Shown piece by piece: positions 1 to 7,829 of a stretch of DNA of 54,755 nucleotides. Under the pieces are notes generated by a model. The model saw nothing but the letters and a program-made list of their open reading frames with translations, was not told the origin of the DNA and made no database searches. The stretch is from positions 1 to 54,755 of the forward strand of contig JAPYUP010000008.1 of NCBI GenBank assembly GCA_029940695.1. The letters run 5' to 3'. The position numbers and the translations under genes are program-made. Position 1 is the stretch's first letter. Each line of letters starts with the position of its first letter. The stretch comes from Candidatus Thalassarchaeaceae archaeon (GTDB lineage: Archaea; Thermoplasmatota; Poseidoniia; Poseidoniales; Thalassarchaeaceae).

Positions 1-1213
1 CGTCCACCGGATCACTCGTGTGCCAAGCGTAAAGGGTGCATAATACACCTAGGGTTCCGTTCCCTATCGAGGTAGATGAGTAGTTGTTCACTAGGGTTAG
101 GTTGGGCTCGTTTCCGTACCCGTTGTACCTGACGTCCATGTAGAAGATGGAGCGCGCTACGTCCCCTTTGACCTCGTCCGGTGGCTCCCAGGCGTCTTCA
201 GAGTAGTTGCAGCCAGTGCACTCAGAGTGCTGGGTCGTCGCGTTGTCGAAGTCCTTGTCGCTACGAGCCGAGTTGACAGTGTTGTCCGCCGGCCTCAACG
301 CGTGTAGGTCAGTACCTGCTACGTTGTTCATGGTCGTACCGAAGTCACCATGGGACTGTGGCCAGAGGTGCTCCCTGTTCCACGACTGTCCAGTACACGT
401 GTTGCCGTCGCCGCAGGTATCGTTCCCCGAGTGCGATCTCCTGGTGTAGATCAGGGTAACGTTGGACGAGTTGCTGGGCCCCTCGTCGGTTTCCCGCAGG
501 GCGTCCCAAGCCGAGCTGTAGCTGATCACGGTGTGGTTCCTTGCCCCTTCGTAGAGCTCCGAGTGTAGCGCCATCGCCTCCGCATCCAGAACGCCTGACT
601 CTCCCGAACCGACAAAGTCCGGGTCTAGGCCGTTGCAGGTTCCGTCGCCGTCCTCGTCCTCGGGGGTGTCTGAGCCGTCATTCGGGTCGTTTCCACACGC
701 GGTCTCGTCAGCGTTGGTCCAACCATCGCCGTCCGAGTCCTCCTGAAGGATGAGGCTCATTGTGCCCCATCCATCCCCTGTGTTGAGGCCGTTCCCGTTT
801 ACAAAATTCACAGCGAGAGTGAAGGTCACATTGCCAGTCCCATTGGAGGGAGCAGTCCAATCAACAGTCCAACTCCTAGAGTTCGAGTTTGAGTGAGTCA
901 CCTGCCCAATTAGAATCTGGGCATTTGTCCCTGGGTTGGAGAATGTCCCGAAATTGGATGCTAGATTGAATCCCCCCTCGCTACCAGTGGGGCCACCCGA
1001 TCCACCAATTGTCAGGTTGTAGGTTTGGTTGCCTACGTAGCCGGAGTCAAGTCCACTGAGGGATGGTGTGACCTCTCCGCTGCCTCCAGAGTGACAGGTG
1101 CAACCGCTGCTCGATCTTCCAGTAATACCACCGCTATAACCGAAGGATGACTGAGGGATTACACCGAGAAGAACGGCGACCAATATTATCGAAATGAGAC
1201 GCCTTCGGTTCAT
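1..1213 (-). CDS. Secreted endonuclease I (EndA/Bsn type) with N-terminal CxCH domain, partial
   Basis: The 5' part of a gene (404 codons) running off the left edge; translated by hand from the ATG at 1213. Residues 1-25 are a signal peptide (MNRRR, then a hydrophobic stretch ending near FG). A C-T-C-H motif follows at about 38-41 and opens a Gly/Ser-rich beta domain resembling the 'choice-of-anchor V' family. An acidic stretch with DSDGDGWTNADE and DEDGDG looks like thrombospondin-type-3 calcium loops. The catalytic part has the His-Me finger signature WNREHLWPQS (about 278-287, candidate general base H282), then DLHALRPAD and NSARSDKDFDN, then EPPDEVKGDVARSIFYMDVRY, all typical of endonuclease I. 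Such enzymes cut DNA and RNA outside the cell with a divalent metal. The likely job is degradation of environmental nucleic acid. The C-terminus is not visible. Confidence 0.9.
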   Translation of the reverse strand, partial: MNRRRLISIILVAVLLGVIPQSSFGYSGGITGRSSSGCTCHSGGSGEVTPSLSGLDSGYVGNQTYNLTIGGSGGPTGSEGGFNLASNFGTFSNPGTNAQILIGQVTHSNSNSRSWTVDWTAPSNGTGNVTFTLAVNFVNGNGLNTGDGWGTMSLILQEDSDGDGWTNADETACGNDPNDGSDTPEDEDGDGTCNGLDPDFVGSGESGVLDAEAMALHSELYEGARNHTVISYSSAWDALRETDEGPSNSSNVTLIYTRRSHSGNDTCGDGNTCTGQSWNREHLWPQSHGDFGTTMNNVAGTDLHALRPADNTVNSARSDKDFDNATTQHSECTGCNYSEDAWEPPDEVKGDVARSIFYMDVRYNGYGNEPNLTLVNNYSSTSIGNGTLGVLCTLYAWHTSDPVD

Positions 1214-1314
1214 GTTCCTTGACCAGCGACTACCGTTATTATCTCACCTCATCCCTTTCGTTTCCCAATTACCCCCCCCCAACGCTCATGTGCTGCCTAA
1301 TTTTCTCTGTCGAT

Positions 1315-2595
1315 ATGAGTCACAGGCAAGCAGCAGATAGCGTCATCGGGGCAGTTGAGGCTTCAGGAAGGCACTACCGAGACAGCCTTCCGATGATTGC
1401 CAGCGAGAACATACTGAGCCCACTGGTTAGGAGGGCTTGCAACTCCGATCTCCATGGCCGCTACGCGGAGGGATTGCCACGCAGGAGGTACTACCAGGGT
1501 TGCGAAGACTTTGACACGATAGAGGAGATTGGTATCTCCAGCGCCAAGAGGGTCTTCAACTGCAATTTCGCCAACATCCAGTCCACCTCTGGCACTAACT
1601 CGAACATGGGGGTTCTGAAGGCGCTGGCCAAGCCAGGCGACACCATCACCGCGGTCTCCACCGCCGATGGAGGACACATCTCGCACGCTCGTATGGGTGC
1701 GGTGGGTCTGCGCGGCCTCAATCTGATTACATACCCATGGGACTTGGGCAGGATGGAGCCAGACATCGATGCTGCTGCTGCCCTGATTAGGGAGTCCGAA
1801 CCCACCATCGCTCTCTTTGGACAGTCTGTGTTCCTATTTCCAACTCCTCTGGCTGAGCTCTCCGACGCCGCCCACGAGGTCGGGGCTAGGGTCATGTTCG
1901 ACGCCGCCCACGTACTGGGCCTCGTGGCCGGGGGACAGTTCCAGGACCCTCTGCACGAGGGTGCTGACGTGATGACTGGCAGCAGCCACAAGACGTTCCC
2001 CGGACCCCAGGGGGGCTTCGTGCTTTCTGATTCAGATGACGAGAAGTTTCAGAGGAGGCTGAATAGCGGGATTTTTCCGGGCGTCTGCTCATCCTACCAC
2101 CTCCATCACGTAGCCGGCAAGGTGGTCGCTCTGTCAGAGTTCGAGGCTTTTGGCGAGGAGTATGCATCCGACACAGTGTCTAATGCCAAGGCATTGGGGG
2201 AAGCACTAGCATCGGAGGGATTCGACGTCCTTGCTGAGGAGAGAGGATACACAGCCAGTCACCAAGTAGTCACTCGGCACGGTGAGGTAGATTCGGGCGC
2301 CGGAAGAGATGCGGCGGCAACCCTCGAGCAGGCCGGAATCATCACCAACATGAACATGCTACCGGGCGACACCAAGGCCTTAGCGCCAAGCGGGCTCAGG
2401 CTCGGGACCCCGGAGTTGACTCGAGTCGGGATGGGCACAGATGAAATGCAGGACGTCGCCCGGTTCTTCGCTAGGTCTCTGCTAGAGGGAGAGGACCCCA
2501 AGGCTGTCAAGCACGACGTCACCGAATTCAAGGGTGATTACCGGACGGTTCGATACTGCTTTGAGCCCGGTCCTGCCTATCCGGGACTCGATTAG
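1315..2595 (+). CDS. glyA: Serine hydroxymethyltransferase
   Basis: PLP enzyme interconverting serine and glycine while loading one-carbon units onto a pterin. The start MSHRQAADSV gives 426 residues, the usual length; the frame is open farther upstream but that extension is not family-like. Recognisable blocks are MIASENILSP near residue 23, the substrate/PLP region around GRYAEGLPRRRYY, and SSHKTFPGPQGG with the PLP-binding lysine at about residue 226. It is transcribed away from the nuclease gene, with about 100 bases between the two starts. The lipoprotein gene follows 42 bases downstream on the same strand but has no obvious functional link. Confidence 0.96.
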   Translation: MSHRQAADSVIGAVEASGRHYRDSLPMIASENILSPLVRRACNSDLHGRYAEGLPRRRYYQGCEDFDTIEEIGISSAKRVFNCNFANIQSTSGTNSNMGVLKALAKPGDTITAVSTADGGHISHARMGAVGLRGLNLITYPWDLGRMEPDIDAAAALIRESEPTIALFGQSVFLFPTPLAELSDAAHEVGARVMFDAAHVLGLVAGGQFQDPLHEGADVMTGSSHKTFPGPQGGFVLSDSDDEKFQRRLNSGIFPGVCSSYHLHHVAGKVVALSEFEAFGEEYASDTVSNAKALGEALASEGFDVLAEERGYTASHQVVTRHGEVDSGAGRDAAATLEQAGIITNMNMLPGDTKALAPSGLRLGTPELTRVGMGTDEMQDVARFFARSLLEGEDPKAVKHDVTEFKGDYRTVRYCFEPGPAYPGLD

Positions 2596-2637
2596 CGCCT
2601 CCGCAACATATTCAATCAGAACCGGCCAGTCGGGAAT

Positions 2638-5600
2638 GTGTACAGGGGTGTCAGTTCAGCCGTCGTGATGACTCTGCTCCTGCTCCTGCCTGGGTGCACC
2701 GGGTTACTCGACGATGAAGTCGAGACTGTACCCGCGGTGGTCACATGCGAGGACGACCCGAGCCAGCCCGGCTGCTTTGAGGAAGTGATTACTGAGGATG
2801 ACTGCTCATCGACAGAGGTGTTCGCCGGCGAGTACTGCAGGCTTATGCTAAGGCCTGAGATGCTCGATTTCGGTGAGCCCTCGATTACCTTGGTTGTTGG
2901 AAGCCAGATGCAGGCACTGACACCCAGCTTCTACGGCGATGCCCCTGAGGAGTGGCTAGTCAACCCGAGCCTTCCCGCAGGAATCTCCCTAGACCCAGAA
3001 TCAGGGGTCATTTCCGGCACCCCCATTGCCGAGTCACAGGGTATGACTCACACGATTATATCGACCAACGCAGCAGGCTCCGCCTCAGACACCATACAAA
3101 TCACAGTCCTTCCCATCGCACCTCAATCGATTTCATACCCTTCTGAAGCAATCCACTGCACCATGGAACAGGAATGCACACTGCAAGCTCCCGAAATCAC
3201 CGGGGGGACTCCAGTTGACTGGGTCATCGAACCGCCTTTGCCAGAGGGGCTGGCCATTGAGGAATCAGGTTCGATTACGGGCGCTCCAATGTCGATCGGC
3301 GACTCGAACCACACCATCACTGCGTCCAACGCCGGTGGCAGCGCATTCGACACGCTACGCATCATCACACTCCACCAGCCGCCCAAAGCCATCGACTACG
3401 GCGCGCAGTCATTCATCCTCACATACGGTGAACAGACCTCTATCACCCCGAGCACCTCGGGCGGCGAAGCGACATCTTGGTCAATCGACCCAGATCCACC
3501 TCTCGGAATGGAGTTCATGCAGGACGGGGCCATCGTGGGAGCTCCACTGGTTATTCAGGACCCACAGAGCTACTCAATCACAGTCATGAACACCGGCGGC
3601 TCTGTGACGACTACCATCACTATCGAAGTCTGGGACATTCCCGTCTGGGAGCTATCTTACTCGCCCTCCAACTTCGACCTCACTCAGGGGGACAGCATCG
3701 GGACCATCTCCCCTCAGTGGAGCGGAGGCACCCCCGCCTCGTGGGAAGTCGAACCGCCTCTGCCCTCCGGGTTCCACTTCGAAGCATCCAACGGGATTGT
3801 TAGCGGAACTGCGCTTAACCTACAAGAATGGAGCAGTCACACTATCTGGGCCAACAACACGGGAGGCAGCGACTCGATGCAAATTAGATTCAGGGTCATC
3901 AGCCAGCCGCCCACCGACATATCTCGGCCGAGCTTCGAGTTCACACTCGAGGCCAACGAGAGCGTACTCATCCCTGTCATTAACGTCGGTCCAGCAATAG
4001 ACACTTGGGAGGTCAGCCCGCCCCTGCCGTCCGGGCTCGCCCTCCTGTCAAACGGGACCATAGAGGGCACGCCGGACAAACGGACTGACTGGGTGCAGTA
4101 CACAATTTGGGCCAACAACACCGGTGGCTCGGACGGACAAAGCCTCTGGATAGCCGTCCACGACCTATCTGCAGACCAGTCCGACCTGCTTCGCGGCATG
4201 GGCAACACGAACTGGGGGGGCTGGCCATCACCAATCCTGCCAATAGGAGAGTGGGCTTTTCCGGTAGGATTCACACAATCGGGATACGGCTCCACCATCC
4301 CCGTCATCTCGGCCAGCCACGTCGGCCGGGGTAAGATGCTGGGCTACGGTCACGAGAGTTGGGTCGACGGCGCGGGACCTAAGGAGACTGCCTTCTCGCT
4401 CCAAGCGGTCGAGTGGGTCTGCGGCGAGAACGCCGACGTCGGGCTGGCCTACGGGGCTGGTTACGATGGCTTCGAGGACGAATTGGAGGGCGAGGGCCAC
4501 ACTGTCCACATCTCCGTCACACCTGACAATCTGTCAGGCATCGATTGCCTGCTCGACGAGTTCTGGAACGGTCACGACGATACGGACAATCAGAAACTCG
4601 TCGACTTCATGCTCGTCGGAGGCGGCCTGATAATGGGGGGCCATGCTTGGTACTGGTCCTACTCCAACAGCGATGTTTCCCACAACTACCCAGGCAACAA
4701 GATCGCCAAGACCACGGGGCTGTTCGTCTCAGATGGATGGGGGTACAACAACGTCGATTTCAGAGTCATTCCGCACGAGCTGACCCGCCCGCAGGCAGCC
4801 ATCGAGGCGATTCGCGCTGACCGCATTGTCAACCAGACTCTGTCCGCAGACGACGCGGCGATAGCCGACGCAACCCTCTCGATTTGCACTGGCGTGGTCG
4901 CTCTGGACTTCCACGGCTTTTGGAGCCCTCTGCGCGAGGTCGTCAACCAGACTGGCTGGACGATTATCGAGTATGGGACACTGTGGGAGAACGTCGGCTA
5001 CGACTTGGGCGAGGACCCCATCGCTGACACCCTGCTAAGGGTCGAGGCCGCCCTGACTCAGGGCCTCCCCGCCAATGAGCTACCAGCACACCCCAGCCAC
5101 GCGGAGTTCCCCGGCGAGGTACCGGCGAACGCCACTAGAGTCACACGCGACGTGACCATCGATGGCAACCAAAGCGGACTGCCAGGAAACTTCGGCTACT
5201 CCAGCGCCAGTGCCCACCTGCGCATGACGACCGGCCTGTACGCAGCCCCAGGCGAGGTTGTCACCGTGACGCTGCCCTCCGCAATCGTCGACACAGGAAC
5301 CTATGTGCTAGTCGGTGCCCACAGTGACAGCCTGTGGGACAAGAGCCAGTTGCACAGGCACCCGCAGATAGTCCGATGGTGGTACGTCGACAGCGTCACC
5401 ATGGAGGTCGGCAACTCCTTCGGCGGACCGATTTACATCGCCATCCAAGCCGACTCGACGCTCGGCAACTTCGATGTGACCATCTCGAACGCGATTAAGG
5501 CGCCGCGGTACATCCACGGCCAGACCGACGTCTACCAGTGGCAGCAGCAATATCGAAACGATCCTGCCCCCTGGGCCGAGATCGGCAGTGGCCAGTTCAT

Positions 5601-6630
5601 CCTGACTGTGCCGAGCCACGAGATCAGGGACCTCGACAATCCCGAGGAGCTGATGGACTGGTGGGACGAGGCTCTGGGGATGGAGCACGCGATCTACGGC
5701 TACCTGCCCTGGCCAAGGGTAGAGAGGGCAGTATTCGACGCTCAGATCTCCGCAGGCTGGATGCACTCCGGCTACCCGTTCATGGCGCACGACCTGAGTG
5801 TCGCAGGAGTGGTCAACGTCTCATACATGAGCGAGAACGGAGATTGGGGGATGTTCCACGAGCTCGGTCACAACCACCAGTGGATGCCTTCCACCCTGCC
5901 CGGGACCACGGAGACCGGCTGCAACTTCGCCAGCGTCTATCTGATGGAGGAGCTCGTCGACCCGCCCAGCCTACGCCCGGCGAACCCCTCGAGGTCGTAT
6001 TTTGAGGATGGTTCCAACATCAGCAATTGGTCGGTCTGGACCGCCCTCGACACTTTTCTTATCGTGAAGGAGGAATGGGGCTGGGGGCCGATTACAGAGG
6101 CACTGATCGTCTACTACACTCTCCCGGCATCAGAGGTCCCGAGCACTGATGACGAGAAATTCAACGCGTGGGTCATACACTTGTCGAACGCCACAGGATA
6201 CAACCTCGCCCCGTACCACGCAGCGTGGGGGTTCCCCTTGAATCAGGATACCTACGACGCACTGGCTCACCTCCCCGTCTGGGTAGACGACCCACTTCGC
6301 GGCGACTTCTTCGTTTACGATGCAGTCTTGCGAAACTTGCAGGCATCCAACGTAACCGCCAACTCAACCGTCGTTTCGTGGGAGACTTACGACAATGGTA
6401 CCAACACGACTCTGACCCTGCATTATGGAACCTCGGACGGCGGCACCCAATCGTCATCATGGGCCAATAGTGTGAATCTCGGACCCTCTGAGGTAGGCAA
6501 TGAATCTCAGGAATTGACTGGGCTGGAATGCTGTGGGACTACGTACTATGCACGCATCGAGGCCACCCATGGGGAAGGCGAAACTTGGTTCGGCCCAATC
6601 TCTTGGGTGACCGATTACTTACCCGACTGA
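2638..6630 (+). CDS. Lipoprotein with Ig-like (He_PIG) repeats, TCAF-like region and M60-type metallopeptidase domain
   Basis: 1330 residues from a GTG start. The N-terminus is a lipoprotein signal with a clear lipobox (LLLPGC, cysteine near residue 20), so it should be tethered outside the membrane. Residues ~80-510 hold five Ig-like repeats of putative He_PIG type, each with a 'PLPSGL...G.I.GTP' core and ending near N(N/A)xGGS. Residues ~518-800 resemble the region that precedes the peptidase in TCAF/FAM115-like proteins. The peptidase domain carries HELGHNHQ at about 1074-1081 (HExxH zinc motif), the M60/enhancin signature. An FN3-like domain ends the protein. M60 enzymes typically attack glycosylated proteins such as mucins, so action on glycoproteins of marine particles is inferred. 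The last 16 bases overlap the convergent acyltransferase gene. Confidence 0.85.
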   Translation: MYRGVSSAVVMTLLLLLPGCTGLLDDEVETVPAVVTCEDDPSQPGCFEEVITEDDCSSTEVFAGEYCRLMLRPEMLDFGEPSITLVVGSQMQALTPSFYGDAPEEWLVNPSLPAGISLDPESGVISGTPIAESQGMTHTIISTNAAGSASDTIQITVLPIAPQSISYPSEAIHCTMEQECTLQAPEITGGTPVDWVIEPPLPEGLAIEESGSITGAPMSIGDSNHTITASNAGGSAFDTLRIITLHQPPKAIDYGAQSFILTYGEQTSITPSTSGGEATSWSIDPDPPLGMEFMQDGAIVGAPLVIQDPQSYSITVMNTGGSVTTTITIEVWDIPVWELSYSPSNFDLTQGDSIGTISPQWSGGTPASWEVEPPLPSGFHFEASNGIVSGTALNLQEWSSHTIWANNTGGSDSMQIRFRVISQPPTDISRPSFEFTLEANESVLIPVINVGPAIDTWEVSPPLPSGLALLSNGTIEGTPDKRTDWVQYTIWANNTGGSDGQSLWIAVHDLSADQSDLLRGMGNTNWGGWPSPILPIGEWAFPVGFTQSGYGSTIPVISASHVGRGKMLGYGHESWVDGAGPKETAFSLQAVEWVCGENADVGLAYGAGYDGFEDELEGEGHTVHISVTPDNLSGIDCLLDEFWNGHDDTDNQKLVDFMLVGGGLIMGGHAWYWSYSNSDVSHNYPGNKIAKTTGLFVSDGWGYNNVDFRVIPHELTRPQAAIEAIRADRIVNQTLSADDAAIADATLSICTGVVALDFHGFWSPLREVVNQTGWTIIEYGTLWENVGYDLGEDPIADTLLRVEAALTQGLPANELPAHPSHAEFPGEVPANATRVTRDVTIDGNQSGLPGNFGYSSASAHLRMTTGLYAAPGEVVTVTLPSAIVDTGTYVLVGAHSDSLWDKSQLHRHPQIVRWWYVDSVTMEVGNSFGGPIYIAIQADSTLGNFDVTISNAIKAPRYIHGQTDVYQWQQQYRNDPAPWAEIGSGQFILTVPSHEIRDLDNPEELMDWWDEALGMEHAIYGYLPWPRVERAVFDAQISAGWMHSGYPFMAHDLSVAGVVNVSYMSENGDWGMFHELGHNHQWMPSTLPGTTETGCNFASVYLMEELVDPPSLRPANPSRSYFEDGSNISNWSVWTALDTFLIVKEEWGWGPITEALIVYYTLPASEVPSTDDEKFNAWVIHLSNATGYNLAPYHAAWGFPLNQDTYDALAHLPVWVDDPLRGDFFVYDAVLRNLQASNVTANSTVVSWETYDNGTNTTLTLHYGTSDGGTQSSSWANSVNLGPSEVGNESQELTGLECCGTTYYARIEATHGEGETWFGPISWVTDYLPD

Positions 6631-7691
6631 CTGAAGCGCCTCAATAGGCTCTCGAAGGAGATGTCGGGAATGTACTTCTCGTGCGCTACCGCTAGTGGAA
6701 TCCAAGCCAGGGTGTGCCCGATGGTGACCGCGAAGGCGGGAACAACTGCCAGCCTCGCCCCATCGAGCATCATTGCAGCGGCACCTAAGACTGCAAAGTG
6801 GGCGACGTAAATAGTGAGCGAGAGCCGACCTGCCGGCTCCAAGGCGGCCAACCGATTTCCAAGCGAGGGCCCCCCGCCGGAAGCCTCGTCTCCCTCCAGC
6901 AGCCTCATTGTCAGCATTACCATCGTCCCCGAGACCACGAGGAATGGCATGCTCGCTGGGAAGAAAGTCAGGACCGCCTCCCCGGAGGTCAGAGCCCAGT
7001 CGATTTCCTCGACCACGGCTACCATCACGGTCAGTGATGTGGCTAGCAGTCCAATGGCGATGTTTCGCTCCCTGATTTTGGGTTGTCCCCCGAGATCGTG
7101 GATTATCGTGCCCAGCAGAACGTAGAACATCCACGGGACCACAGGGTAGGTGCCGTTCCAGAGTAGCCTCGCTACCCACTCTGTGGAATTCCCGGCATCG
7201 ACCCTCTCAAACCATCCCAACTCAGGACCCGCCGCACCCCCCAGTAGCAGCGGAGAGACTACCATCACTAGCAACAGAGCCGACCTAGAACCGATGCTCA
7301 GACGCACGAGGAGCGGCGCTAGGATTGCAGCGATTGCCAGAAGGGTCAGCACGCCCGGGGTGTGCCACTCGAACCTGCCCCCTCGCTCGACGTTGAGAAG
7401 CACATTCACTAGGAGCTGGCACAGAGTCAGGACAGCCACTCTGGGCAGCAGCCATCCCGCCCAGTCCGCCGACGAGTACCCCTCCTTGGTGCGACGATGT
7501 GCGCTGTGGTACATCCCCCAACCCGAAATTGTCACGAACATCGGAGCGGCCATGCCTCCGAAGGCGGCAGCGACGAAAGCCGCGGGATGGCCTACAGTGA
7601 TGCCCTCGGGAGGCGCGATTGCTGCAGTATGGACCTCGACCATGCACAGCACGGCAACTGCCCTCATCCTGTCGATGTGGCGCAATCTCAC
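6615..7691 (-). CDS. Multi-pass membrane acyltransferase-like protein
   Basis: 358 residues from a GTG start. The opening (RHIDRMRAVAVLCMVEVHT) matches the 'D..R..AI..V..VHT' start of acyltransferase-3 and heparan-glucosaminide acetyltransferase-like (DUF1624/DUF418) families. About ten hydrophobic segments follow, including GMAAPMFVTISGWGMY in the second. Members of these families move acyl groups across or at the membrane onto sugars or other surface molecules; the substrate here cannot be told. The 3' end overlaps the convergent lipoprotein gene by 16 bases. The family call rests mainly on the N-terminal motif and topology. Confidence 0.55.
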   Translation of the reverse strand: MRLRHIDRMRAVAVLCMVEVHTAAIAPPEGITVGHPAAFVAAAFGGMAAPMFVTISGWGMYHSAHRRTKEGYSSADWAGWLLPRVAVLTLCQLLVNVLLNVERGGRFEWHTPGVLTLLAIAAILAPLLVRLSIGSRSALLLVMVVSPLLLGGAAGPELGWFERVDAGNSTEWVARLLWNGTYPVVPWMFYVLLGTIIHDLGGQPKIRERNIAIGLLATSLTVMVAVVEEIDWALTSGEAVLTFFPASMPFLVVSGTMVMLTMRLLEGDEASGGGPSLGNRLAALEPAGRLSLTIYVAHFAVLGAAAMMLDGARLAVVPAFAVTIGHTLAWIPLAVAHEKYIPDISFESLLRRFSQSGK

Positions 7692-7829
7692 CGGCTCACT
7701 CCCTCCTAGCTCCCTTACTTGTTCACCACAGGCGAGTAAACTCCCGCCCAGCCCAGGACGATTCTTGGGAGGTCACGGACCTCTGTCCGGATGCCTAGGT
7801 TCAATACTTCGGCAAAATCGCCACCGCGC

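Noticed and set aside
1271-1280. Run of C residues before glyA
   Set aside because: A possible slip site or phase-variation tract, but it lies outside the likely coding region and no contingency gene is involved.
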